Part shown: piece by piece, positions 45,887 through 57,342 of the stretch
How positions within the stretch are numbered: position 1 is the first letter of the stretch
How the letters are laid out: each line of letters begins with the position of its first letter
Assembly (NCBI GenBank): GCA_934047225.1
Contig: OW203992.1
Coordinates: 8,235,501-8,299,500 of the forward strand
DNA length: 64,000 nucleotides
From: Ypsolopha sequella
Taxonomy: Eukaryota; Arthropoda; Insecta; Lepidoptera; Ypsolophidae
Direction of reading: 5' to 3'
Made by a program: the position numbers and the translations under genes
The notes under the pieces: generated by a model
Seen by the model: the letters and a program-made list of their open reading frames with translations, nothing else
Database searches by the model: none
What the model was told of the DNA's origin: nothing

Positions 45887-46056
45887 CAGTAGAACGAAAT
45901 AAATAATGCACTTCGGCAATATTCGGTTGTAAGTATAAAAAGCTACCTAAAAAGATATTGCATTGATTCTAGATTCTAAATCAATGCAATATCTTGTAAA
46001 CGTATTTACAAAGAATTGCTAATATTACCGAGAAGCATTGTTTATTTGTACTACTG
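45887..46056. mobile_element. Foldback MITE, 170 bp
   Basis: Outer arms CAGTAG.AC.AAATAAA.AATGC and complement; inner arms AAGATATTGCATTGATT (45951-45968) and AATCAATGCAATATCTT. Confidence 0.75.
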
Positions 46057-46655
46057 TGAAATTTACATTTCATAAAAAATATTTAACATGTATTGTGAAT
46101 CTTACGTCATCAAAAGAAATAAAACCGAAATTGTGACACAAAAACTTATTTATTAGATAATTAAGTGCCTTGGCACAAATTTAACTTATTATATACTTGT
46201 CTTTTTGAGGTGTACTTTTTTTCAACATTATCTTTTTTGCATATGTAATGTAGACGGACATCGACAAACTTTTCAATTACAGCCTTAGTCAAATCATACA
46301 CATAATTAAACTGATCTTTGGTGTGGGCATCAATTTTTTAACCATTCATTATACTTTAAACCCGGAGTCTTTACCACCAACCGTTAATGAGGTATGTATG
46401 GTCAACCAAAATTTTTCCAAAAAAAAATCTATTTTCGTTTTTTTGAATTTTTTGTATGTAAATCTCGTTAATACCTTTTCTTAAATTACCATGAACATGG
46501 GTCTAGCTTCAGCCGTTTAGGAGATATGGGGCGTTGAAGTTTTGATATAAAAAAATCTTTCTTTACACATTGTACTCCAACCTTAAGGGTCTACCACCCT
46601 TATTATTACCCTAAAGAATATTTTGACGAAAAACATTTTGGCCGATATTTGTTGG
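46057..46655. other. Intergenic; nothing recognised
   Basis: AT-rich; a patch at 46360-46610 (GGTCAACCAAAATTTTT..) looks repeat-like but has no partner here. Confidence 0.3.
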
Positions 46656-46995
46656 CACATACCTAGTGTGATGGTCCTAGTGTCAGAACTGCCAGGGACA
46701 TCCCTAATGTCAGGAACAACCGCAATTTCAGGCACATCCCTAGTGTCGGGTACATCCTTAGTGCCAGGCACATCACTATGAATGGCACATCCCTAATGAC
46801 AGGTACATCTCTTGTGTCAGAGATATCACTATTTCAAAGTCAAAGAATGCAAAGCACCACATCATGTCATGGGCATCACTACAAACTCGGGGACATCATT
46901 ATTTCGAATTCAAAAATAACAAGGCCCATCCCTAGTGTCAGGGACTTAACTATGCCAAATTCAAAGAATGTCGAAGCACATCCCTAACGTCATAG
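46656..46995. repeat. Degenerate minisatellite, about 18-bp unit
   Basis: Unit close to GGCACATCCCTAGTGTCA, iterated many times with drift; best at 46680-46830. On the minus strand the 18-bp period yields a hexapeptide repeat (DVPDTR DVPEIA VVPDIR DVPGSS). No promoter or longer frame supports a protein. Confidence 0.75.
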
Positions 46996-47367
46996 TATCG
47001 GATGGTTTTCAAAATAAACATATGAATTTCATACTTATTTACTGGACAAGAAAAACTTACTGGAAACTTGAAATAGCTCTCCAGGATGAAATACTTACTA
47101 GCTTGTCTAACTTTATTATTATTATAATTAAAAATTCTTTATTGCACAAATAAAAACATGTACATAGGCGAGCTTAATGCTAATTAGCATTTTCTTCCAG
47201 CTAACCTTTGGTGATGTAGAACTTGTCAAGGGTAGTGCTTCGATGAGGAAAAAGTATTATGACCAGTATTAATTTTAACTAAAATTAATATATACGTTAA
47301 ATACATAAATAGGTAACTTATAATCAAATACATATACTACATCTATATCCTAATAATACATACACTG

Positions 47368-47538
47368 TGTTAAGAGTTTAGTTCTGATAATGCCACACTA
47401 GATGGTGTCACATGCATTCTACATCGCGATATCATTTGATTTTTGCTACAATTAAATGGTTTCAAATGTTATCAATACACGCAACCACTGAAGAACTCTG
47501 TTGTTTTATTTATTCTATACGGTTTCGGGACTTGTTCA
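47368..47538 (+). repeat. 5' LTR of the BEL/Pao element
   Basis: 171 bp, TG...CA ends. Identical by eye to the 3' LTR except for a missing 4-bp GTTT-type repeat near 47500. Confidence 0.92.
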
Positions 47539-47561
47539 TGGTCCTTATACGAGTCGGATTT
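47539..47561 (+). other. Primer-binding site, tRNA-Tyr-like
   Basis: TGGTCCTT immediately follows the LTR, then ATA, then CGAGTCGGATTT. Compared with the complement of an insect tRNA-Tyr 3' end (from memory), it matches apart from the extra ATA and one substitution. Confidence 0.55.
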
Positions 47562-48113
47562 AAGTCGGATTTTGGAGAAACTGAATTTTGGGCACCACGA
47601 TTTACTGTTGGATTTTGGCTGCGCTGAAAGAAGAGAGGTGCAAAACCCTGTATTGGAAAGCCACCAAGCGCAGAGTCGGGACGGACTCAGGACGACCCAA
47701 GGTGCCGTGAGGAAGGTTGAGATACTGGCCATCTCCCCAACTAAAGGAAGCGAGTGACGTAGTGAACTACTGTTAGTACATTCAAGTTTGGTGTTTATTT
47801 CAAGCAACTTTGAACTTTATTCAAAAGGATTATTTAACTTAGCGTAAAAATTGTAGAATTTTAAACTTAGAATAATTTGCATGGGTTTTAGGAGTTAGAA
47901 TAGTTTTAAGAAATGTTGTCATACGGGGAACCTATGCCCAATTTTTACTAGGTTCAAAATTTCAAACACTTAGAAATATTTTGGACTTGTAAAAATTCAA
48001 GAAAAATATTTTAAGTTTTTAGGTTCTCTTTGGATTTGTGAAAATTCACAGCTTGTTCTAGCCCAAGCCCAGCTTGTTTATAGGTCGATTCTGATTATCA
48101 TTTGTAAGCCAAA

Positions 48114-51100
48114 ATGAATAAAATAATATTAATTCAAGATGATATTGTTAAAGGGATTACAAAAGCTAGAAGTAATTTTAAAAAAGCAGGAAAAGACCGG
48201 CTTAACCAGTCTTATATTGAAACTAGGATTGACAACCTTAAAGAACAATGGCATATTTTTGTTGAGAATCATACAAAGATAATCACGAATGTTAGTGAAG
48301 CTGAGGTTGAGGCGACTCTCTATGTCGAATCGGACACCTACGACAATGCTCAGGAGTTGTATATGGATTATTTAGCAGAGTTAAAAGAGAAATTAACGCA
48401 ATTCGTCGTGGTTCCCAATTTATCTGGTGGGTCTCAAGAAACAGACAAGCCAAAAAAGGGTAGGGGTAAATTGCCGGAAATATCATTGCCAATTTTCTCT
48501 GGAAAGTATGATGAATGGGCATCCTTCCGTGATTTGTTCCTATCGCTTATTCACAAAGACATGACATTGGATGATGTTGAAAAATTACATTATTTAAAAA
48601 CCCACTTGTCAGGAGAAGCGGCGCAACTAGTACGCCAAATCCAAATAACTTCGGCAAATTATAAAGTTGCTTGGTCAAAACTAGAAAGTCGATTTAATAA
48701 TAAAAAATATCTCGCTAATGCAATTCTTAAAAGATTTATGAGTCAAAGATCTCTGCAACAGGAGTCAGCAGGTGGAATTAAAGAGATTTTAGACACGACT
48801 GACGAATGTTTACTAGCTCTTCAAAATTTAGGTATCGACGTCACCACCTGGGACATCCTGGTAATTTATATTGTCACATTAAAGCTTGATAACGAAACCA
48901 GAAAGCTGTGGGAAGCTAAAATTTGTAAGTCAACTGAATTTCCAAGCCTTTCCCAGTTTAACGACTTTCTAGAGGAAAGATTTCGGTCGCTAGAGCCTTT
49001 AGATAGTAAAAGTGTAAAACTACCAAACAATAATCGCAACTTGAATGTAAAGTCACATCACGTAACTGGAAATGAATCAAATTCATGTCCTTTCTGTTTT
49101 GAGGGCCACAAACTCTGCAATTGTATAAAGTTTGGGGGAGAGGCATCTGAAGCTCGTCGTGAGTTTGTACAATCCAATAGCTTATGTTTTAATTGCCTTG
49201 GTCCAAATCATTCAGTTTTTAACTGCCGCCATTCTTCTAGGTGTCGGTTATGTAAGAAGAAACACCATTCTCTTCTTCATATCAATAATAAAGTCCCAAA
49301 AACCGTTAGAGATGCCAGCCAAGCTGAGCATCATCAAAATGAGAATAAAATGGTTGCACCCGTTGCAACAATATCAAACCAACAAGAGTCTTCAGAAGTT
49401 CTTGCTTGCTTTTCGAACTTGAACAGCCAAGTCTTATTGGCCACAGCCTTATTAAAGGCTGAATCGAAAAGTGGCACATGGTTCACATTCAGGTCCTTGC
49501 TCGATCAAGGATCACAGGCTTCGTTCATAACGGAGTCAGCAGTCCAACTTCTTGGATTGCATAAAGTTCCGGACAAGAGCTATATTTCAGGATTAGCAGG
49601 TGGTCGCAGCTCACCATTGGTGTCGAATTCCTCTGTGAGGCTTGAGCTGCGTTCTACCTACAATCCCACGTTTTCCGTGCAGGTTAAAGCTCACGTCCTA
49701 AACAAAATAACCTCATTTCTTCCGGAAAGAAATTTCGACTGTGAGTGGTTGACTGAGATATCTCACATTGTTTTAGCTGACCCCAAATTTAATCATCCAG
49801 GCCAGATAGACATCCTTCTAGGAGCCGAAGTCTATGCTCAGGTTTTGGATGTTGGGTTGATCAAGGGACCATCTGGATCCCTAGTAGCTCAAAACACCAA
49901 GTTTGGCTGGATTTTGTCTGGCCAGATTGAGAATAATGAGGCCAAATTCTGTCACACTAACACGATTGTCAGCATGCACGTTGGAGTTAATGAAAACGAG
50001 CTGTTAAAGAAGTTTTGGGAGCTGGAATCAGATCCTTCCCCACTGAGTGCAAAAAAACTGCTTACTCAGGAAGAACAATCGTGTGAAGAGTTTTTCGCAA
50101 CAACTACAAAACGAGATGATTCAGGTCGTTACATCGTCAAGTTGCCTTTTCGAACGGATGATCCAGATTGCCAGTACGGCGAATCTTTGAAAATTGCAAC
50201 TCGACGCCTTATTATGTCGGAGAAACGACTTCTGAAGAATCCAGTACTCATGAGTCAATACCACGATGCTATTAAGGAATTTGTAGACTCGGGACACATG
50301 GAACGTGTGCCCCAAAAAGAAATAAGTAACGAAAAAGCAGTCTATTTGCCTCAAGTAATCGTGGTTCGTGAAGACAAGACCACTACAAAGGTCAGAGTTT
50401 GTTTTGATGCTTCTTGCCCAGGTACAAATGGCGTATCTTTGAACAATGATTTAATGATTGGTCCAACACTTCAATTGGACTTAAGACACATTATCATGAG
50501 GTGGCGTCTCCATCCTGTATGCCTGGTTGCTGACATAGTAAAAATGTTTCGGCAAATTAAGGTTTCCGAAGAAAATATAGATTTTCAACGCCTGTTATGG
50601 CGTCCAACTCCAGAGTCCGAGATTCAGCATCTGCGACTTCTACGAGTCACCTTTGGAACCTCGTCAGCACCATATCTTGCTGTTAAGGTGCTTCAAAAGA
50701 TTGCACAGGATGAAGGCCATGATTTTCCACTTGTAGTTGAAAGAGTTTTGAAAGACTTCTACATGGATGACCTAATGACAGGTTGCCAAACAGTAGAAGA
50801 AGGAGCCCAGATATATCACGAAATGAAAGAAATGCTTGGACGAGGGGGATTCGAACTTCAAAAGTGGTCCAGTAACAGTGAAGACTTGCTGGTCACAGTA
50901 AACGAAGGAAGAAATCACGAGGCAGAGACACTAGAACTGAAAATTGATGAAGTCATAAAAATATTAGGCCTGTCTTGGAATAGAAAAACAGACGAATTTG
51001 AATATTCCGTTCAGCTTCCTCCTTTAAGCATTCCTGTCACAAAGCGAAAGGTACTTTCTGAGATTTCAAGACTGTTTGACCCGTTGGGGTGGTTAGCACC

Positions 51101-51420
51101 AACCGTCATAGTAGCGAAAATATTCATCCAAAAAGTTTGGATAGCGGGAACAGATTGGGACAAAGAATTACCTGCCGAGTTATTACAAGAATGGCTTACC
51201 TTTCGACAGAGTCTCTCACAGCTGCAGAAGTTTCGTATTCCTCGGTGGATGAATTGTCGGCAGGATGATGTTCGCAGAGAATTGCAAGGATTCTCTGACG
51301 CTTCAGTTGATGCATATGCTGCTGTCGTGTACTTTCGTACGATTGATTCAACTGGACAAGTTCAATGCACAATGGTAGCTTCCAAAACGAAAGTTTCTCC
51401 AATAAAGCAAGTCTGTCGCG
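48114..51420 (+). pseudogene. BEL/Pao Gag-protease-RT-RNase H polyprotein, first frame
   Basis: Polyprotein that packages and copies the element RNA. ATG at 48114. Order: coiled N-terminus; Gag DUF1759 region (about residues 120-260, starting LPEISLPIFSGKYDEW); cysteine/histidine knuckles (about 324-392: CPFCFEGHKLCNC, CFNCLGPNHSVFNC, CRLCKKKHH); retropepsin-like protease with LLDQGSQASF (near 461); reverse transcriptase with VCFDASC and catalytic YMDD (883-886); RNase H starting FSDAS (near 1060). The frame stays open to 51548, but the family sequence leaves it near 51410-51424, where the continuation lies one frame over. Confident as family; not functional as it stands. Confidence 0.9.
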
Positions 51421-51423
51421 CGT

Positions 51424-51960
51424 TTGGAATTATGTGGTGCAGTCTTGTTAGCCAAATTGTTGCAGGAAGTGTCAGAAGTTTTGGACATTCCAAAGACTCA
51501 CATTCATGCGTGGACAGATTCGACAATAGTGCTTTGTTGGTTAAGTAGTCATCCAAAGAGATGGAAAACTTTCGTGGCTAACAGGGTTTCAGAAATTTTA
51601 ACGATAACTGATTCTCAGCAGTGGTCACACGTACGCTCAAAGGACAATCCTGCTGATTGTGCGTCAAGAGGTATCACACCTGTAGAACTTCTAGAATCTC
51701 AGTTATGGAGAGAAGGGCCTTCATGGCTCAAAGAGAAAACAATCACCTATGACAGACCTAACATAGAAGATACGATATTGGAAGAGAAAACGCAGAAGGC
51801 TAGCTGTTTGAACATAAGCCTAACTGATGAGATGTGGACAAGGTTTTCTTCTTTAAGGAAACTTGTTAGAATTTTGGCACTTTGCAAGAGGTTCATAAGA
51901 ATCTCCCACAGGAAAGAGAAATTTCCTCTCTGGCTTACGACGACGACTAGTTCTGAATTT
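51424..51960 (+). pseudogene. BEL/Pao RNase H remainder, second frame
   Basis: Continues RNase H: LCGAVLLAKLL, then AWTDSTIVLCWL with its catalytic Asp, and KDNPADCASRG. The family similarity leaves this frame around 51935-51960. Confidence 0.8.
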
Positions 51961-52118
51961 ATGCATAAAACATTGCCAAAGCCAGTATTTCAGTGCTGAA
52001 TTAGAGAGTTTGTTGAAGAAAGCCATAGTGCATAAAAAGAGCTCTCTCTCTTCTCTCAACCCGTTCATCGATCAAGATGGTATAATGAGAGTGGGTGGTC
52101 GAATTAATCAAGCCCAAA
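51945..52118 (+). pseudogene. BEL/Pao pre-integrase segment, third frame
   Basis: The third frame carries AELESLLKKAIV and the conserved IMRVGGRIN just before the integrase; it stops at 52121-52123 after another shift near 52110-52118. Confidence 0.75.
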
Positions 52119-52760
52119 GTTAGTGATAATGTAAAGCATCCAATTCTCATACCTCGAAATTCTCATTTAGCGAATTTGTTAGTAGCTGAGGCTCATGAAA
52201 AAACTTTCCATGGGGGGCCTCAACTCATGGTAAATTATTTACGAAGCAAGTATTGGATCACAGATGTAAAACGACTTGCAAAGTTTTTCTGTCGGAAATG
52301 TGTCAGGTGTGTTCGTCATGCAGCTCGTGCTACTACCCAGTTGATGGGACAGTTACCTGCACCTAGGACGACACCTTGCCGACCATTTTATCACAGCGGT
52401 GTTGACTACGCTGGTCCTATTAGTATTCGTACTTCAAAAGGCAGAGGTCATCACTCCACCAAGGGATACATTTGTCTCTTTGTTTGTATGGCTACAAAAG
52501 CTGTTCACCTTGAGGTAGTGAGTGATATGACAGCTGAGGGTTTTTTAAGTGCATTTAAACGCTTTGTAGCCAGACGTGGCCTATGCGTAGACCTCTGGAG
52601 TGACAACGGCACAAACTTTGTTGGTGCGGCAAAAGAGTTGAAAACTCTATTTCTCAAACAAAAGTCCAGTATAGCTGTTGAAATAGCAGATTGGCTCGCT
52701 ACTAATGATACAACGTGGCATTTTATCCCAGCACATGCTCCGAATTTTGGCGGATTGTGT
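52112..52760 (+). pseudogene. BEL/Pao integrase core, fourth frame
   Basis: Zinc-binding region (HEKTFHGG, then CRKCVRC), catalytic core with GVDYAGP (first Asp) and WSDNGTNFVG (second Asp). The stretch after APNFGG, where the family has its catalytic Glu, is disrupted at about 52744-52764. Confidence 0.85.
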
Positions 52761-53289
52761 GCAGTCCACCAAACACCATTTGAAGCGAGTGATAGGTAAT
52801 TCAACTCTCACATTCGAAGAACTATCTACGGTGTTGGCTCAAATTGAGGCTTGTCTCAATTCGAGACCAATATCACAGATAAGTGACGACCCAGAGGATT
52901 TGTCTCCATTAACACCTGGGCATTTTCTAGTTGGAGAACCTCTTGTTCTTGTTCCTGATGCCAACTATGAGAACTCCAATATTACCAGCCTGAAAAGATG
53001 GCAAGTCACACAACGTATGTTGCAGGGCTTCTGGCGTAGGTGGTCTCAGGAGTATCTGACTCAGCTTATGCACCGGTATAAATGGGCATACCAGACACCT
53101 GAACCTAAGATTGGTGATATCGTTTTAGTCAAAGAAGATAATCTTCCACCAGCGAAATGGTTATATGGTATAATTACTGACAAGCATCCTGGATTGGACA
53201 ATATCACACGGGTTGTCAGTTTGAAATGTAAAGGTAACATAATTAAGAGACCTGTTTCAAAATTATGTATTCTGCCATTGTCAGATTAG
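52761..53289 (+). pseudogene. BEL/Pao integrase C-terminus and DUF5641-like tail, fifth frame
   Basis: STKHHLKRVIG, LSTVLAQIEACLNSRPI, LTPGHFLVGEPL, then the DUF5641-like WRRWSQEYL...LVKEDNLPPAKW...RPVSKLCILP, ending at stop 53287-53289. Confidence 0.85.
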
Positions 53290-53483
53290 TCATGTTAGTT
53301 TAGGAAGTGTTAGTATTATAAGTTTTTAAGAATTTTTGTTGTAGCTCAGATAATAAAAGTATGTACCTACCTCTATTTTAATGTCTGCAAAACGAAGCTA
53401 TGTGATTTATTTAGATTGTAGTATAAATCCTATGGCCAAAATTTTTAATTTGTTATTTTCTAAGTTTATGTCCTTTCTGGCCA

Positions 53484-53495
53484 TGGGGGGCGAAA
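53484..53495 (+). other. Polypurine tract
   Basis: TGGGGGGCGAAA directly abuts the 3' LTR; expected plus-strand primer. Confidence 0.75.
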
Positions 53496-53670
53496 TGTTA
53501 AGAGTTTAGTTCTGATAATGCCACACTAGATGGTGTCACATGCATTCTACATCGCGATATCATTTGATTTTTGCTACAATTAAATGGTTTCAAATGTTAT
53601 CAATACACGCAACCACTGAAGAACTCTGTTTGTTGTTTTATTTATTCTATACGGTTTCGGGACTTGTTCA
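53496..53670 (+). repeat. 3' LTR of the BEL/Pao element
   Basis: 175 bp; as the 5' LTR plus 4 bp. Confidence 0.92.
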
Positions 53671-53738
53671 CACTGATACATATAAATATATAAACACAAA
53701 TAGTATTTACGAGAGGTTAAACAAAGATTAACACGTAT

Positions 53739-55050
53739 TTAGAGTTGACCCATTTGTTTATTTTGTAGATCAAGGTAATGTTGATATACCTTGTTTTTAA
53801 AAGTAGTCACCGATGTAGCCTCGCGTATATGAAGTGGAAGATTATTCCAAAGTCGAATTGCTGACACAGTAAAGGAATTCGAATACATTTGAGTAGAATG
53901 TTCTGGAGTACGGAGAAGCAGTGCTTTACTTGGACGTAGAAGACGTCCAAGGGAACTAAAGGGGATAAAACGACCTTTGAGATAGGGAGGAGAACATGAG
54001 TTGTTCAAAATACTATAAAGAAAAGCAACGATGTGGGCATTTCTACGGAACTTAATATTAAGCCAACCCAATTCAGAGCGAGATTGTGAGATATGATCGT
54101 ACTTTCGAAGACCAAAGATATAGCGAATACAAAGATTGAGAAGACGGTCCAGTTTGTTTAATAATTCTACAATTAAATCGGGAAAGCAGACATCAGCGTA
54201 GTCTAGAATGGGAAGCAACAGAGAATTAACCAACGTAACCTTAGCGGAGTATGGTAAGAACTTTTGCAGACGCTTTAAGGAATGCATAGATGCGAATGTC
54301 TTTTTACTTACTTCAGCAACATGACGATCCCAGCTCATATTGTTCTGAATGTGAAGCCCCAAGTTTTTTACCTCAGTGCAGGAAGTTAGTGAGATTCCAT
54401 GGAACTTTACTTGAGGCAGAGTGCTGATGTCAAGCTTATCCACTAGCGCTCTGCTGCCCAAGATCATAACCTGCGTTTTTGCTGGATTTACAAGAAGCCC
54501 TAATTGTTCTGACCATAGACAAATGGAATCAAGATCTGATGACATCTTTTGTATGGTCACAGGTAACAAATCTTGTTTACAGGATAGATATAATTGCAGA
54601 TCATCCGCGTAAAGATGGAAAGAGCTAAAGTTAATAACGGTAGTAAGGGTGTTGATGAATATAGAGAACAGGAGAGGGGACAGTACGCCACCTTGTGGAA
54701 CTCCAGCTGTTATGTCACACCAATCAGAAAAAGTGTCGTTAAGACGTATACGTTGTTTGCGCCCAATGAGGTACGAATAGAACCAAGTTATGGTAGAATC
54801 AGATAAGTTTAGAGACCGGAGGATAGTGATGAGGATGTCATAATCAACACAGTTAAAAGCATTGCTGAAATCAAGGAGGGTCAAGAGAGTGAGTTGCTGT
54901 TCATCCATAGCTTTACGAAAATCGTCAGTAATTTTAATGAGAGCAGAGCTAGTGCTGTGGCCAGGACGAAATCCCGATTGAAGGGGGTTAAGGAGATGGT
55001 TAGCATGAAGAAAGTTAAGGAGCTGACGATTTACTACACGTTCAAGCCTT
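53739..55050 (-). pseudogene. LINE reverse transcriptase (partial)
   Basis: Reverse transcriptase domain of a Jockey/CR1-superclade non-LTR retrotransposon. It is open from about 55090 to the stop at 53739; 389 codons follow the first ATG, at 54908, but similarity starts upstream at RLERVVNRQLLNFL and QSGFRPGHSTS. Visible blocks: LLDFSNAFNCVDYDIL (first catalytic Asp), VPQGGVLSPLLFSIFIN, YADDLQLY (catalytic YADD), then the thumb and the C-terminal AIRLWNNLP tail. No endonuclease and no ORF1 remain, so it is dead by 5' truncation, although the surviving frame is intact. That suggests a fairly recent insertion. Confidence 0.85.
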
Positions 55051-55813
55051 TTATTGTGTGAAATGATAACATTTGAATTTATTTTTGAGAAATATAAATT
55101 AACTGCTTATATCTGTATTAAATGATATTTAAAAATAAATCAAAGAATAAAAAGAAATATTTATAAAAGGCGACTCCATTAGAACTTTTTGTACTATGTT
55201 CTTGTTGCTTGTCTACTTTCCTACTTTAACGTACATGAATTGTGATGCGTATGTAAGAGATAACAACAAAGCGAATGGCTGTTCAAATGTTTTCCGTTAA
55301 AACACCGAAATATTTACGATTTTAGTATTATTTATTATATTGAAGCATATTTCTACAACTTTGATGTAATAAAAGGTAGTAAATACTGAATAATCACCAA
55401 AAATATGAGATGCCATCTCTTTTTTGCTGCGTTATGGTGTCGTTTTTACACTTTTTTAGGCAACAATTTAGCGTGTTGTGTCACGCGGGGTCACGCGCTG
55501 TCTGAACGACAATCCCACTCCTCAACTGTATTGAGTGGGTTTGTACGGGGCCACTTTTGGCGCGCTGTCGCATAATCTAGGGCTGGAAGATCATTGACGT
55601 TTGTATATATTTTCAATAGAATTTACCTTAACCCGTCTAATTTCACAAGGAGCGACGACGACACGGGGTGCTACATTATCTACTAACTATAAGATATAAT
55701 ACAATAATAAGTAACTATAAGTTTGTAAGATAACTGAACGATTTAAAATTGCGAATACATATTGGCTTCTCTTCTCAATCTGTTATAGTAGACTCAGTTT
55801 TGTACTGAGATGT
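55051..55813. other. Intergenic; short hairpin
   Basis: 55513-55542 (CCCACTC..GAGTGGG) is the only structure noted. Confidence 0.35.
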
Positions 55814-55821
55814 GTTTTAGC

Positions 55822-56127
55822 CTTCGACCAAAATAAAATAAATGGACGGGCCATAGCGTACAGATTTTTGAAGTCTGTAAAGTGAGCGCCGGCTCTCACT
55901 TCATCTCTGTCTCTGTCTGTTAGAAGAGTGACACGTACGCTTATTATTACACGCCATCCAAATAACTGACGAAAAAATACCTTCTTGTGCATTTACAAAG
56001 TGCAAAAAGCAAAATAAACATAAAAATGAAAATTTGGTATTGAAGTATATATCCAATTGCTTAGACTCGTTATGAGTGAGCAAATTGTAAAGACAAGGCT
56101 CGTCCATTCATTTTATTTTGGTCGAAG
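55822..56127. mobile_element. MITE with 8-bp target duplication, 306 bp
   Basis: CTTCGACCAAAATAAAATAA starts it and its near-exact complement ends it. GTTTTAGC flanks at 55814-55821 and 56128-56135. hAT-like by duplication length. Internal frames are not coding. Confidence 0.85.
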
Positions 56128-56135
56128 GTTTTAGC

Positions 56136-57099
56136 CACGGAGCAATTAAGAAGAGGAGTTGCCGATAGTTCAGTTATCTAGGGAAAATTGTGAGACACTC
56201 CGCGGGGTCGAAGGGAGAGGTATTTCCACCAGTCGTAATCGCCCCTTCTGTGACGTTATGACACCATCGATCGTAACATGGCTCCATTCATACACCAACT
56301 CCACTTCTTAATTACTCCGTGGTTGTAACTTTGCGCGATAGTGGTTGTTATTGCACAACAAAAACATGGATAAAATATCCATCCAAAATATATAAAATAT
56401 AATAGACATCCAGTTTATTTTATGTGTCAAACGAAATGCAATTAATTACAATGAATTACCTACTAATGAACATTGCGGGGACAACAGAGTCGACGTCACG
56501 GCCACGGGCTAGTTTCAGATAAAAGTGAATTCTTTGTTGATTAGTAATAAAATAAAATAATGCAAACCTAAAACGATAATATTTCTTGTTGATAATAAAA
56601 TATCGATAGCATTGCCCTGGTGATTCATTACCATAGCATTCGTCAAGAACTTATCAAAGATCAACATTGTATCATTTAAACACAAGTAAATACTACAAAA
56701 CATTTAACTATCAGCTGTAACATCGTTCGGGCATTTTTAATGTCTTCCAATTACAGAGTTTGCGTCTTTAACGATTTGCCTGGGCATTAACCACCCCAAT
56801 GTTATGTTTTACGCTGGCGAAACGTGTAATGACTGAGGTTATTAAATAGTTACAATATTTTAACTTTAAAGACGCGCGACTTCACCGAAGTGAAGGCTTC
56901 AATTTTAAAATGCAGCAATATGTCGCAGCGTTGCTCATCGGATGTTTTCCAATGTCTCTTCTTAGAAAACCTTTTAATGGGTTTCCTATAAATGTGTCCA
57001 TAAAACGTTTTTAAAAGCTAATTTCTTGCGGAATTCTTAGTCACGTACAAGTAAATTCTTTCCTGAAATAGTGGAGTTGCCGATGAAATAGAGCCACGC
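56136..57099. other. Intergenic; nothing recognised
   Basis: No domain-bearing frame. Confidence 0.35.
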
Positions 57100-57260
57100 T
57101 ACTTATGTACCTTCTTGGTCGCCCCACAGCGTTGCTCGCGCGGATCCCGCTATTCCCAATCCCGTGGGAAATTCCTAAAATTCCTTCTTAGTGAATGTTT
57201 GCGTCATACAAGGAACCTACTGTAAAAATTTCATATTCCTAGGTCAAGTCAGAGTATTCT
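57100..57260 (+). repeat. Dispersed moth repeat (GTCGCCCCACAGCG type)
   Basis: GTCGCCCCACAGCGTTGCTC, GCGCGGATCCCGCTATTCCC and GTCATACAAGGAACC; from memory a common LINE-associated repeat of Lepidoptera. No second copy here. Confidence 0.35.
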
Positions 57261-57342
57261 TTTATAGCCTTTTATAGCTATCTATTGGCCCAATATCCCA
57301 ATAGTATTGGGATATCCATTATACATTTTATATATTAAATAT

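Larger units (their letters stand above)
47368..53670 (+). mobile_element. BEL/Pao LTR retrotransposon, nearly complete
   Basis: 6,303 bp between CACTG direct repeats (47363-47367, 53671-53675). LTRs of 171 and 175 bp start TGTTAAGAG and end TTGTTCA. A primer-binding site directly follows the 5' LTR, and a purine tract (TGGGGGGCGAAA) precedes the 3' LTR. The internal region encodes Gag, protease, reverse transcriptase, RNase H and integrase in BEL/Pao order, with no envelope. Four frame changes split the coding region. Confidence 0.93.
47114..55050 (-). mobile_element. 5'-truncated LINE, interrupted by a BEL/Pao element
   Basis: Minus-strand non-LTR retrotransposon. The coding part (55050-53739) runs into a 3' UTR (53738-53671), is interrupted by 47368-53670, and resumes at 47367 down to 47114, where it ends TGTGCAATAAAGAATTTTTA plus (TAA)n. 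That both sides are one UTR is inferred from the 5-bp duplication and from the tail layout shared with 4290-4388. Confidence 0.75.

Noticed and set aside
53540..53731. Open frame in the 3' LTR resembling that at 47412
   Set aside because: Same LTR sequence read twice; not a gene.
55901..56107. Minus-strand Cys-containing frame inside the 55.8-kb MITE
   Set aside because: Considered as a transposase DNA-binding (THAP-like) remnant, but the key residue pattern is absent.
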